From Varroa destructor (lineage: Eukaryota; Arthropoda; Arachnida; Mesostigmata; Varroidae): 64,000 bases of DNA. The position numbers and the translations under genes are program-made. The notes under the pieces were generated by a model. That model had not been told where the DNA came from. It saw nothing but the letters and a program-made list of their open reading frames with translations, and did not search any database. This document shows, piece by piece, positions 23,181 to 36,652 of this stretch (position 1 is its first letter; every line of letters begins with the position of its first letter). The DNA is taken from NCBI RefSeq assembly GCF_002443255.2, contig NW_019211454.1:10376248-10440247 (forward strand), in the 5' to 3' direction.

Positions 23181-26100
23181 GTCTTTCCTGGATTAACTTA
23201 AAGGAATATATCTCACCGACTTTCGCAGTCATCAACCAACACGTTGAATTATCGTCAACCTTTGCTCTCCTTCGATATCAGTGTGTAGAGGAACACATTA
23301 GCTCGATAAAGCAAGTCTTGTTGAAACTTGGCACTGACATTTCTCTATTAGAAAATATAGTCGCTTAGTTTAATGTGCCACTTAAAATTTCCCTCAACAC
23401 TTTTACATGGTAGACCGTTTTTCATCAGCTCCGCGAGAAGCGAAGCATTAGAATGGCTCTAACATTACACATTTGATGACTAGCAATCAAGCACATAACG
23501 CTTTTGACGACTCCATCACCATCCTTTCGAAACTCATCAAGCCCAATCCTGACTGTATCCTGTAACGAGACAAGTCTAACAAGTAGTAACTCACCGTTGA
23601 CTCCCTGCGGAAATTGTGCGAGAAGATTCAATGGGCGGATTTTAATTATCCAGGATAGTTGTTGTTAGCTAAAGTTTGACTCTTCTACTCATAACACGGG
23701 AATGAACTATTTGACAAGCTTATGCCATTCTATAGGTTATCAATTGACATGCTTTCTCTATAAGGGCACGAACTTCATTAACCGATACAGAATAATTAAT
23801 GTCCTCCGAATAAAAATATAGGTTTATCTCCACTAAACAAATGAAAAAAAACTATCGAGTCTACTAGATCTCCCGCCAATAGCTACATTTGAAATGAAGA
23901 TTACACTTCTTAAAGTAATACATATAATAAAGTAAGTTTCACATTAGTGAAAGGATAAGGATGCACGCAAGCATATGTTATCCTCTCATACTTATTTCTG
24001 CTTTACATGATTAGGGTCATGTAAAAAAAATGAACATTTCTATTAAAAATTACCGTTGATAATTCTGTATCAATTACAATTATTTTATATATGAAATGCT
24101 TGTTTTTGTACTAAATCGTTAAGCATGGTTTGTGGGTACTGCGTGGTTGCGTCCAGTAGATTCGCGTTCAATATATGCTAAATCCTTGCTGCTGTAGTGC
24201 TTTGTACGCACTTAAACTGCAGAACTGGGTGATAAAGAACACAGCCAAGGGCATGGACTTCGATTGGGTTTCCCACACTTGTTTTGCAGTAGGAACAGTG
24301 TAGAAGCAGCTACGTAATATCAATACGGAGCATCTGGCCTTCGTCTAGAATTGAGTATCAACCAACCCATATATCTTACACTCTCTTTCAGGATGTAAGC
24401 TCATGCAGTTGGACTTCTTCTTGGCAAAAGAAAAACACTTAAAAAACAAGGACAAGCAATTGGTCGTACGACCATGCTAAAATTACGAAAAAATAAAAAT
24501 TATCTACGTAAAACTAGATATTCAAAGAACATTTTTATTTTTACATGAAACACACATGATCTTATAAAAATGAAGTAATCCTATTGGACAACGACGTTTG
24601 GCGCTATCTTTTTTCTTGCGTGACCCTATATCTAAAGTGCCTCAGAGATTTTGGCTCTAAACTATTTTTAAACAACACTAAGGAAGTCGTGGGGTGCGGG
24701 CGCCCGACCTCTTATCGAATAACAACTAAGTGTGTTCTTCTAGTTGGCCTTCTTGGCGGCATCTTGCCTTCTCATGACGTACCTCCCTTTTTTCACCAGG
24801 CACAATTTAGTATCTCAGGGTCGGTACAGAGAAGCTTTGGCTATTCATTAATGCAAACGAACGTTTACAATGTTGAATATTCAACGAAGATGTTTACTTT
24901 TCGCAAAACACCGCAGGCAAAACGCGATGCGGGGCTACACAAATTTGCCCAATTTGAAAATGACTAGTGTGAACTTTTGTTGGCCTGTCAGAAGGGAGGC
25001 TCAAGGCCATGAATGAAGTCCAGCAGAAACAAAGGATAACCATATTCATACTCTTTTATATTTATTCGCCCTCACGCCTCACGGATTCTGCCAGAAGATC
25101 GTAGTGTGTAGCGCTCGAATTCTAATTTAAACCATTTCGTATGTCTCTCACGTTGGTCATATATAGCGAGCATGTTATCACCGCAATGGCAGAAACGTTC
25201 CGACTGCTGGACCAACATAATACCCAAAAATGTATATACTCAATGGGAACCAACTAATTTAATAACCAGGGTAAATAGCAGAGATGCGAAAAGAAAGCAG
25301 ATATCCCTAGAATTGTTAATACGTGTTTCCTGGGTGATGTTGTTTCGAAAGGCGTTTTTGCAAATAGTAGTCCTTCGAACAAGGAAACTTTTCTCTGCTT
25401 GGCCTAGCCGCGGTATTTTTGTGGACGGTTCATTTTTTCATTGGGCCCTGACCAAAAGTGTTCGAGATCGTTTCGCCAAGGCCGACATTGATAGGCTGTT
25501 GATTCAATGTCAATAGAGAGACTGCTCGTACACAATGACAAATACGCTGTTACGTGTTTCGAAATGCGTATAGCTCACCGGGTGGCTTAAAAAAGCATCT
25601 AATCTAATATCGGAAGTACACTAGCTAGAAGTATATTGTCGCGTTCGGTTAAGTAATTCATCAAATTCATCTCACGTTTTTGATCCAGGCCGTCGGAAGT
25701 AACCATACGTCACAATTGCATGAGTCTCTCCCTTCTCATTGCATGCACTGAGCCCAAATATACACAAACGGTGAAAGGTAATGCTGTAATGTTGCTGCTT
25801 TAAGAGCTCACGGCGAGAGGCAGACGAATCAGTGATCCATACAATCATCATCGCCGCCATTGTATTTATACACTTATAGTTAATCACGATCGGAGACAGA
25901 GAGGGAGAATGCCGGTCTTGTCGTGCACAGCGCCGCTAGATTAGCAGACATCCAAATCACAACTACTGGCCGTTTAATCCTGTTTTAGTTTTGCTCGCTG
26001 CCTCTTGTATCTATAGAGAACAGGGTGTATTGTTACCAAGATAATTCGACATTTTAACTAATTTTTGATACGTGTACACTCTTATCAGATCCACTTAGCA

Positions 26101-29100
26101 ATTCGACAAATTATCTACCTAAGCAAGATTGTCACGATGCACAAATGGATGTTATACGGCACATACTAATATGATTAGGCGGTTCTGGGTCATTGATGCA
26201 GTTATTGGTGTCTTCTACATCGAATATAGTGAAAATTCCAAAGAAAATCCATAAGATCAGTGTTGATCAGGCCAATTTAAGAAAATGGCCTAATATTCCT
26301 TACTACGATCTGAATGTTGCTGTTGTACGGATTATGACACTGTCTGAGGTGCCGAGCCGCGCGTTAACGAATAGTAGTTTACGAATAGTAGATTTAAATT
26401 AATCTCATGTAATATCACATTATGAGCACGTGTTTGATAGTAGAGATTCTTAGATTTATAAACCGCATTGTGTCTCTCATCACGAATATATATACATATG
26501 GTATTATAGTGGTACTGATATATATATATATATCAATGCCATTTCAACACGTCATGCCACTAAATAAAAGTACTTCGATTAAAAATAATATAAGGATATC
26601 TCTATTAAAGTATTGAATTTAGTAGTATACTTATGATTCGCTACGATTGAATATGTCATTAAATATTTATATAAAACATTTATACGTATATATATAAAAA
26701 AAAAAAACCGTCAGCTTTTGTTTGGATTTATGCTGTATCACTATTTTCTTTCCAGGATTACGCCTATTGCACATGGTCTATCCCCTGCGAAAGCGATTTC
26801 ACCGTGCGCGCACAAGTCAAAATTTGCACTTCCGGCTTGGTGCCTCCAGCGTTGAAAAACTGGGCAAACGGAGTGCAAGCGTCATCCTTGTAAGACACGA
26901 TTTCCGTAAAAAAATATAAGAAAACTCCAAAAATGCATTGGCGTACAACTATCCTTTCGAGTCTTCAAGGAAATTTCAGGCCTCTTTTATGATCACTTCA
27001 TGGAGAACATCAAAAAGAAGCCAAGTAGTTATCTCTTATTAGTGCGCTCATTAGTGCGTTCCAACTAACAAAGATTTCTTTCATCTGGTACTTCAAGCGC
27101 ATTTGTTCTCACGCAGAGTATTCATAGTCAGTGAGAAAAGAACCCAAAATTGGACGAAACAATCGCAAAACATCAGACAACATATTCGTAATGTTTCAAA
27201 TTCACAATCCTAACTCTGCTATCCATTTCCAACAACCCAGTGATTTCGTTATACAGTACTCAGATTTTAAATATATCTCGTCTTTTTTCAATCAGTAATT
27301 CCTGATAAGTTTCATAACGTTATGTCTCAGAGATTTGCAGAACCAAAGCTTAACTCGAGTTTCGCACATTTGGAGGGTAACCACCAGCATTCGTTGTTGA
27401 TAGAAGCATATTCTTTAAAATTATTTACTTCGTTCTTTTTTATTTCAAAGTACATGTCCTTACCTAAATCTAAATTTGCACAAAAAAGAAAGTTATCTTC
27501 AAAACCGCTATACGTCGTGTTAGAACTTACCAAAGACTCGTAATTTCAACAAAAAAATGAACTTGTTTTATAACGGGTAAAGAAGTGTGGGCTGTTTAAG
27601 TCTACATCAGAAAAACTAGTTATATATATTTTGTACATAGACACGGAACCAATTGTAGCAACTTTCTTTATTGTTCACGCTAGATAGGGTCCGTTTAGTT
27701 CACGGTTTCTATTTTTCAACTCTACATTGTTATTGACCTTCCCATCGTCTATTTCGTATCATATATTTGATATATGGCATTAGTAATATATCAATAGCAA
27801 TGTCAACGTAGCTCTCGTACGTGTTTCGCCTTATACATCTTTTGACCTGCCTGTGGTTTGTACATGAAATATATGCATATATTGATAGCTGGAGGCTTCA
27901 GCGAGGCATGGGTACGTGTTAGTATTCAACGTGTATGTTCAAACGTGTACACAATGTAATTACGAAGTACATAGGTCCGTAGCACGTGCACCGGTAGCGG
28001 AGGAAAAGCCAGGATGGTGCCTACTCAAATGGACGACATAAACAAATAGATTGATATGGACGGAAGGAACAGCGGTATGTGCATGCATTATCAATGATGC
28101 GTATCTATCAAAGTGGCTTGCGTATTGAATATGTATGATCTATCACAATCGGAACTCGTCTGGGCGCAAGACGCCTAATACTTCAGAGACACCGTTCGGC
28201 AGACATGTCCAAAATCGGTGCAAAGTGAGAATAACAATGAAGGCCTGCAGAAGTTATAGGGCAATTCTGTTCGCGGATGCGCCATTATTCTAGAAAACTG
28301 TTACGCCATTGAGTTGTCCTAATAGAATATTCATTACTTAGGTGAACTTCTCCGCTTCTTTTCCATGTATTAGGATTGTTCCTAAGATGGAGATGATAAG
28401 TGAACAGCCTTTCAAAGCATCAAGCAGGTTATCGAAGGCTTATTCAACCACAGATAAGTAAGCCTAGGGTATGCTGAAATAATGTACGCATTTTACACGC
28501 TATGCAAACCATTACATAATACAGAATCACTCGAATCATAGTTGACTCAGGCTAACTAACTAGATCAGGATTCATAGTGAACTTTGTGTCTTTTCTGCGA
28601 TTTATATTTTCATTGTTGCTATCTGTTATTTTGTCTCTTGGACGTCTTCCGGATGTCTCTCGACGACAGCTTTACACGTGTAAGCGTTGTTTATGGGACG
28701 CGAGAAGTAGGTGCCGACTTTGAACTGAAGTTTTTCGGATCAACCTTGCATACAACCGGGTACGATTCATCCTTTAGCGTTCCTTGCGGCTTCGGGCTCT
28801 GGATGCCTGCCGACGAAACGCACAAAAGCCGTTACTTAGGATAATGACATCTGTCTTTTAAGATCGTAATTTATTGTACGCAATAGGCGCATCAATAACG
28901 TCTTTTGTAAAACCCATCTTACTTCGAAAGCCTATCGACAGAATAACACCTATGCTTCAAATACCTGTATGAAAATTCAAAAGCTCTGGCCTTAAAAATA
29001 TGCTAGCTGATCCATGATACTTGCTTGATAGCAGTGTCATATTTAGTAAAGAATTCATTGTAATCGTTATTGCACTAAACGAACGTGGAAACAAAAAAAG

Positions 29101-29515
29101 GAGTCTCCATTGAGCAAGAACATACATAAAAAGTAACACGAACAGTTTTGCTCTTGTCAAAAATATGTCGGTTAGAGAATACTGTCAACTTGCCAAACAT
29201 CAGAACACAACAAACCTTGGACGAACCTTCTACCACAAACAACGTTAATTATCGACAATAGCAGCTGTCATGAAGGGAACAAATATTAGCTATACACTTG
29301 AACCCGTTGCGTCATTCATTGACTTCAAATGAAATAACCAAAGGTCATCTATGGAATATTAATCAGGGTATAAAGCGGACAGGCTTATTCGATCACTGCT
29401 GGGTCTGACTGGTGGACGCGACTTCCATTTAGGCCCAGGTAAAAGAGGCTGAACGCAACCTAATTCTACATGTGGCCTGATCCCTAACGGAATAAAGCAA
29501 ATGAAAAGGATGTCG

Positions 29516-30087
29516 TTACATCAATACAACGCTGCAGACAGAATCGAGGCCAATAGCGAATAGAAGTAGAATCCTCCTATTATTAGCCGTGGTGCTGAAG
29601 TGAAACAATTTTCGATGGACGGCTAGTTCACGATTCCACGCGTTCAACCAGCCCACAAGGCGGGCTATTGTCCTGTTCAAACTGATACTGCCCCTTACGA
29701 CCACAATAGGACTCCATGAAAAAAGCATATTTGGCCGCAAATTCCCTATCCCCCCTTCCCGCCCAGCTCCCCAGTAACTAAACTGAATCTCTGCGGTATT
29801 TAACTGATGGGCTAAGCTTTCGTTTAAGATACGAAGCGTGTCCATTAGATTTCCCGTCATATACAGTCTCTTTAACTAGCCTCTTTAGCCAGTCGGCTGT
29901 ATCTATCAATACGGTAGCCTTGGCAAACGCTGAACACATCTCCCGATGGCGGGGCTAATGTTTCGTTGATGACAGTTTTAATGTCAATCAAATTGCTGAC
30001 GGAAATCGTTTCGTTTAGAGTTAACAGATAAAGGCTAAATGCATCAGTTGAAAGAGCGTGCATGCGTCCGTTATGAGCAGCGAACAT
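29516..30087 (-). other. Two adjacent minus-strand ORFs, coding status uncertain
   Basis: ORFs at 30087-29872 (71 aa, with repeated LNETISVSN and INETLAPPSG elements) and 29860-29516 (114 aa, ending in a hydrophobic RRILLLFAIGLDSVCSVVLM) lie in different frames 11 bp apart. Codon content is better than average for the region. They could be exons of one gene, a decayed gene or chance. No family is recognised. Confidence 0.2.
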
Positions 30088-30333
30088 GCCCGCAACTTTG
30101 TGTCATTGTCATCCATCGTCTGAGAGAATCAAATGAAGTCTTGTACTAGTACCAGCAGCAGCATTCGTGAGGGCACTCTCATCATACCTCTATCGTTGCT
30201 CCTGCTCTAAATAAGAAAACACTATTCTATATATAAGAGGTCGACACAAAGAATAGACACTTGTTGGTGTTTTCATCGTCGTAAAACGCTCAATGAAATA
30301 CAGCCATACGTAACTGTCGTCGCTACGTCTGGC

Positions 30334-30639
30334 TCAGTTCAACTCGTGCTCACCATCGTCCGAGCTGGCATCGAACGCACTTTCGCTATCCGCGTATTCC
30401 TTGGCTAGTACACAATCCTTGAAGGTAGGAAATACGCGGTCGACAAAATCCGTGTGCAAGTAAATTTCAGCGGCAGGGAAGTCATCAATGAAGTCGTCCC
30501 ATTCAGAGTTGAAGCTGGCATTCAGGTTCTCGCGTCGCGGCAGCTCCATCTGTGACTGTGTGAGCTTGCGCGCAGCGTCAACGTTATTGAGCACTGAGTT
30601 GCCGTAACGGATCGAGATCATCCTCGTCGAAGGATTCAT
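30334..30639 (-). CDS. Small acidic hypothetical protein, 101 aa, intronless
   Basis: The ATG sits in a good context (AAATAAAATG) and the frame runs 101 codons. Its GC content is clearly above its surroundings. The protein starts MNPSTRMISIRYGNSVLNNV, has an aromatic/acidic middle (SEWDDFIDDFPAAEIYL, HTDFVDRVFPTF) and ends in a Ser/Asp/Glu-rich tail (SAFDASSDDGEHELN). There is no signal peptide or membrane segment. The frame is open for 21 codons upstream of the ATG but without another ATG. It resembles short, probably disordered regulatory proteins. I do not recognise a family. Confidence 0.45.
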   Translation of the reverse strand: MNPSTRMISIRYGNSVLNNVDAARKLTQSQMELPRRENLNASFNSEWDDFIDDFPAAEIYLHTDFVDRVFPTFKDCVLAKEYADSESAFDASSDDGEHELN

Positions 30640-31589
30640 TTTATTTCCTTTTGCTTTTCTCTGCTTTGTTGCGTTCTCACAGACGACAAAGATACTAGGC
30701 ACTTCGCCGTTGCAGTCGTCTGGTCGTACCTCCGTGTAGTCTTGCTGTTGCTGCCACCTGGCGTTTTCAACTAATCAGCGGTTTACGCTTAAGCCCTTGA
30801 ACGTGAATGCCGCCGCCGCCGCCGGCGCGGTTTGTCGTGCGAGAGAAGCAGAGACAATTCACTTTCACTCACCCGCCCATCCTCTCGCGAAAATACTCGA
30901 ACGCAAAGCCTCTACCGAACAAATACTACAGCAGTAATACCAGTAGTAGTAGATCTTCAGTTCTTCGCATTGTGGCATTTCCTAACCCACCTTCAGACAA
31001 ACAAATGCGGTGGCAAAGTGTCGCATCTGGGAGCTGAGTTAGTTTGTCGATCGGGGACCAAAAACGACACTAACAGCATATGCTAACGACCCGTTTTGAG
31101 GATCTAAACTATTTGACAGATGAATTACATCGGCTGAGTTCGGCTGCTTTGACATAACATATATTTCTAGTAGACTAACGAGCAGAGGCGCGGCATATTG
31201 CTAACACTACTGCCACATACAACGCACATGTTTAGAGAAGATCTGCACTTTTCTTTCCGGTGACGAATATCGAGTATTTTTGGGTCGGCGAGAAAACTGG
31301 CATTCGGCTGGCATGATGGCAGCAACGGTATCTGCGGCCAATACTGAGTTCAATGATGTAGGACAGCTGACAAAAAGGCCAGTGAATATGTAAACGAATA
31401 GCAACAGAGCAAAAAAAGGAAGTGCAAGATAACTGCTTTACACCTGCCGCCGCTGCCGCTGCTGCTGGTACTATGATGCTGTCATGCTACGACGCATTAT
31501 AGGGTAAAGAAAATGTACCTGTAAGAGGATGATAGCGTGCACCCCCCTGTCCACACGTACGCAGCGACAGAACCACAGCTATTTATCAG

Positions 31590-31949
31590 CTATCTAAATT
31601 CGTTAAAAGATGTTAAGAACCGTTTTTCTTTCGATAAAAAATACATCGGAGGTGGTAGGCCCAGGACACTTATGGTGCCGTAAACCATGTATATCGAAAT
31701 GAAGGCATAAGGTACACACAGGTAATGGTTAGGCAACAAGGCCAATGACGCCATTAAGTTCACCCACACTAGAATAAGCATGTGGTTGCAATCGGTACTT
31801 TGTGTGTCGCTTCTCGCCAGCCAAATACAGTCTAGCTTGAGCGATGCGACGAATTTTTGAATAGTCCGCTCTGCACTCGTGCCGGTCCTCATATGTATAG
31901 CGCGTTGTGTAAGAATCGTGAACGATGATCTCTCATCATCTCTGTTCAT
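31590..31949 (-). other. ORF with two hydrophobic segments, uncertain
   Basis: A 119-aa ATG-initiated frame has two hydrophobic stretches near residues 56-73 (MLILVWVNLMASLALL) and 78-102. Another hydrophobic minus-strand frame lies at 31207-31434. Together they might be exons of a multi-pass membrane protein, but I find no consistent splice model. Confidence 0.15.
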
Positions 31950-33469
31950 GATATCATCGTCGTAATCATCATCAAAACGCGCGCTACATGGCCGAACGTC
32001 CTATTTTAGCATTCAGGGTTTTCTTCAGAAGAAGAGTCACACCACTGAATCGCTTAAAAGTGTTGTCAATGATCTAATCATTGCTAGAATATAAAAAGCT
32101 TGTACGGCTGACGAAGCTACCACATAATGTCTAGGGAAAAGTCAGAGCTCTAGCGGTGTGGCTATTCATTAAGACAAATGAGAGTTCTACTTCTGAGTAC
32201 AGGCTTTCTGGTAGTCTTTCTTATGAGTTGTGGTAGGGCGCCTGCTATTATCTTGTCTAGTGGTCTTGACGGCCGTCGTCAAAGGCTTACTAAGATGCGT
32301 TTGGCATAACATCATTAACAATGGCACTCACTGCAATGAGCTCTTGGTACTGTCTAGGTTTCTAAGAAGAAACTCGTGAGTTTACATTTAGTGTTATTTT
32401 ACATGCTGACCCCAAAATGGTGATGTGGTGCTTCTTAATGATGCTTGGTTAATCAAACAGTTTAGTCTGCTGTTCGTTCCAGTTAAAGGTAACGAACGAA
32501 GAGCTACAAGCTTCATCTTCCGATCATCTCAAACTGAACCTGTACTTGTACAAGGAGCTTTTTTGCTCCAGTCTTTTCAGGACGCATTAGCAGCATCATT
32601 AGCACCTGCATTAAAAGTAATGTTACAACGGTGGTCTTCACTGCTGGTCCCAGAGGCAACCGGCAGTTAACAACAATTTAAAAATTGAACGCCATTGGCT
32701 ATCAGAGTTCTTAGTACGCGGGACGCTGATTAACTGAGCTACTAACATCTTTCCGGTAAATGGGAATAAGTATATTGTCTCTGTCTAGCGGTTTGTGGTT
32801 TTCACCGAAACCAGTGGTTCCCTACGAGACTTATTATATAGGTTCCTTGACTTTTTATCATGTACGTCTATTTGCGTCCAAAAAGTATCTCGAAAAACTG
32901 CTCCCAGTTTTACGATTATATACAGTTTAGCGAACTTCTAAGAAAAGTAAATAGAAATTGTGTCGCATTATTGGTAATGCACACAGGATTGGAATAAGAC
33001 TTGAAATGTGTGTTTGCAGTAACGTTATATTATAATGGTCATTAATGCACATAATCTAGGCACCACAATCAGAGCTTTCAAGGAGAAGAACGACGGGCTG
33101 GAACAATAAGAAACGCCAAGACTGCCATATCCAACTAGAGACCCACAGACAGGTCACAAAATATTCGTCACAATGAAGCTTTGCGGACGCATTAACAGCA
33201 AAGTACCTGTTAGAAAAAAAAGTCCTCACTCTATGCATGCTATTGTCATAGTAAACAGTTAATTTGATAAGAAATATACGACCAATAAAGGTAGGCGTTG
33301 CCTGTCTCCCGTGGAAATCGACACCGAAATAATTCCGTTGGAATTGCCAAGAAGCACGGTTTTTCCATATGATGTTTTAACATAGACAGTGAGCGGGCTC
33401 CAAGTCTGCATTGTTATCGTGCGAAGACTCCTTGAAACTGTTCGAAATGGTATAGGTCGGCTTTGACCA

Positions 33470-33487
33470 GCAGCAGCAGCAGCAGCC
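33470..33487. repeat. (CAG)6 trinucleotide tract
   Basis: Six CAG/AGC units in intergenic DNA. No open frame around it looks coding. Confidence 0.85.
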
Positions 33488-33742
33488 TTATTGACTTAAA
33501 AGGAAGCGCGTTGCACTGTGGGTAAATGTACAGAGATTAGCGCCTATCCGCATAAAGTTGCATTAGGATTACGGAGAGACTCATATAAATCTAATAGATA
33601 TATTATACTGCCCTTAGTTCGGGTATAAAGAATAATACCAGCTAAGCTTACTCAATGAATCGCTCGACAAGGCTTCAACTGAGACCACACACAGAAGATG
33701 CCACCCGATTTTTCGCAAACAAAATTTTTCTTTACTACACCT

Positions 33743-33776
33743 TTAAAAAAAGACTCTTTTTAGAGTCTTTTTTTAA
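33743..33776. repeat. 15-bp perfect inverted repeat with TTTT loop
   Basis: TTAAAAAAAGACTCT (33743-33757) is mirrored by AGAGTCTTTTTTTAA (33762-33776) around a T4 loop. It is foldback in form and simple in composition. Confidence 0.85.
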
Positions 33777-35336
33777 CATTATTTTTATAATGCTTCAAAA
33801 GAGAAACATTTACGTTTTGCTCATACTTGCATTTGTAATTTCTATTAGTACGCATCTCGGATGACAAAGATTGATCTCATGGTAGCCGTTAAAGTCCATT
33901 GCCTTTTTGAACGGGCGGACGTGTCTAAAAAAACGCCTCGACATTTGCTACGAAGAGCGTTTTCCCGTTGACTTGGATGGTTGAACTCCGCAACGTGTCT
34001 ATTAGGAGAGTAAAATTTGAAGGTAATAGTTAATTACAAGACGTATAATAACGTAAATAAAATTCTCACAAAAAAAGCAACTACGCCGATATGTGCGCAC
34101 AAATCAGAACAAAAGTGGACGGCTGAGATCCCACGGGAAAACAAATTACGGCACCAAAATCGGTTATTAGCGGGCACATACGCACCATATTAAAGTCGTT
34201 GTAATTCTTTAATGTATGGTCCACGGTGGATATTTGCTTTTCTTCTTGTTTTCAGTAGACCCGGTTGAATTGAGATTTAGTCAGTGGAACCCGCTTCGTC
34301 TTTTGGAGCTGGCAGAACGAAGGCGTATCAGACGTCGATGTTGTCTGCCTAAAGCGCATTGTTGTGTGTTACTCAAGATCGAATGAGATGTTCTGATTAG
34401 AAGCCAATTCACGACCATGCTTAGAAGAGAATGTAATTGGGCTATGATGGGCTGGGCGTTTTGACGCTTTCACTGGCTAAGACAAAGCACAACGTAATCC
34501 AATGGATCACGCACGGTTTAGGATAGCTTATGAAGGATAGCTGAACGGAGGTAGGCACGTCAATTATTTGTAGCGTTATTTTCTGATTTGCCAATGGGCA
34601 ATGTTCTGCTCTACTGCTAAGCTCGAGGGCTACAAATGATTGATGAGTACGCAAAATTTAAACGAAAAGCATAATTAGATACTACAATATAATTCACATT
34701 TTTCACAAGCTGAGCTTCTCTCAAGACTTAGTTTTCCGTATGTATTAATGTAGCAATCTGTCTGCTTTTAGTTCCGTCCGAAAAGCTGAGCTGATGCTGT
34801 TCCTCAGCCGAAAATGGACGAACAGCAGCGCTTAGCACAATTATCAGACTATTCAAAATCAAATAACTATAACGTTGTCTGGTTCAGGCCAGGCGTGACC
34901 AGTTGCATAGAGGAGGAAAGGTGGAAGTATCTTCGATGATCATGTATCTGAGGAAAACGGTCAAAACGATCTGGAAAGCCAAATCGGACAGGGCCCGGAA
35001 CTTCTTCCCAAGCCAAGAAAATACTTGTTTGCGCATGTATTATTGGCTGAGATCATAGTTCTATCATCGCTTCTGCTGCCTTATTTCAGCTCTCACTCAG
35101 TATCTGTAAGTTTGTGCACACAACTCCTTATTAGGGTTTTACTAGAAGCTTGAGAAAGTCCGCTGATTGCTTTACGAGGAATAACAGTTTAAGCTTGAAT
35201 TGAAATCAGTTGTCAAATTTCGTAATTCCTGATAGATGCAAGCCCAAAAACGAACATTGTAACAAGTATATTATTGTACGAATAAACAAGATGCTCTAAT
35301 ATTCGGTAGATAAAACTTATTATAACTACGTATGCG

Positions 35337-35354
35337 AAAAAAAAAAAAAAAAAA
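35337..35354. repeat. Poly(A) tract
   Basis: Eighteen A in a row in AT-rich intergenic DNA. Confidence 0.95.
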
Positions 35355-36614
35355 GAGGGATCTGTTGAGAGAACAAATGTTTCTGATCAAAACATTACAC
35401 TGATCTGTATCTAGTATGACGCTTTCCTAGCTGATTACGATCGACGATGTTTGGGATAATATTGAAAGTACTATTCGTACCAATGTTTTTATACTAAATC
35501 TCTTGTCCAATGTTATTCTCTTAGTTTTAGATTTGGGAACCGTTTTCAAATAGCATTTCCTAGCCCATTCTGGGACGTTAAACCAAACGCGCGTAACTTT
35601 TATGCTCCAGTCAAACCGTTTTAAAACAAAGTTACTATTTTTAAAAAAAAGTTCTGATTTTTTTTGCTGTAATAGGTAAATTCAATTCGGCTAAATTTAC
35701 CTGACGTTAATCGGTGTGACACGCAAACTAGCCATCAAGAAACGTGTTTACTTCCTCATCTAAAACGTTCCATAATATCAAAAAGCGCTAATAAAAACTT
35801 GCAAATTAGGGCTTGCAAAAGTTCGGAAGAAAAAACATTTTTTCCTGTAATTTAACTGATTTCCTGAATAAGCAAACGCAACACGACCTCTTGTGATCAG
35901 CAGAAGTCGTACAAGTATTTAGAAAGCTTGCGCTCTCGCTCTGTTTGCACAGCCCTCAATCCGCTTTTACAATTTGATAGTTGCACAGAAAGGGAAATTC
36001 AGGTCGTATAGACAAGGCTTCAGCTGTAAGATACGAGTATGACTAACAACGAATGGCTTATTTTCTAGCCTAGACACTGAAGTACGTTGAACGTTGATCA
36101 CAAGCAAAGACAAACTGGAACAACGTATATAATATGGACTGCACGGGTTATAACTAGTTCCCTAACATGCTAAACATGGAACCAGTAATTACAGATAAAT
36201 CTCGCTTGTTAAGCATTGATTTAATTCACTGGGCGAATATGTATGACAGTTTGATGAGGTATCACAGGTAAGGTTCCTGTTTGCACGGTTTTTTTATGCT
36301 TAGAACAGGGGTAACCGAATGCGCAACGATTCTGCGCTATGAGTCCTTTGTCGTCTCCAGAACCATCCTGAGCCAACACTTTTTGCCGCACCTTTTTTTG
36401 TACTGTCCAGGCACGTTCGACACGACCTTCGAATCAGCCGCGCTCATAAAGCCTAAATGTTCCAGATGCTTATTGCACACGGTTTCGTAATCACTGGAAA
36501 AACGCACTCTGTTGTTAGTAGCTGGCCGGCATGACATAAGCGAATTGCTCTCTCACTCGCGTTATTCCTCTAACCAGGAACGGCAGAAACACAGTAGCTG
36601 TCAAAGCTTCAATT

Positions 36615-36652
36615 CAGCCCAGCCCAGCCCAGCCCAGCCCAGCCCAGCTCAG
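36615..36652. repeat. (CAGCC)n minisatellite
   Basis: Six perfect CAGCC units followed by CAGCT and CAG. It is GC-rich in an AT-rich setting, with no gene recognised around it. Confidence 0.95.

Larger units (their letters stand above)
15840..29500. other. Intergenic DNA, no gene recognised
   Basis: AT-rich sequence with the GA microsatellite and the 23.1-kb foldback. Frames near 16.95-17.15 kb are open on both strands without recognisable identity. A short AT microsatellite lies near 26.52 kb. Confidence 0.6.

Noticed and set aside
24584..25516. Two plus-strand ORFs of 127 and 114 codons
   Set aside because: Non-ATG or poor starts, no domain, and composition like the surrounding DNA.
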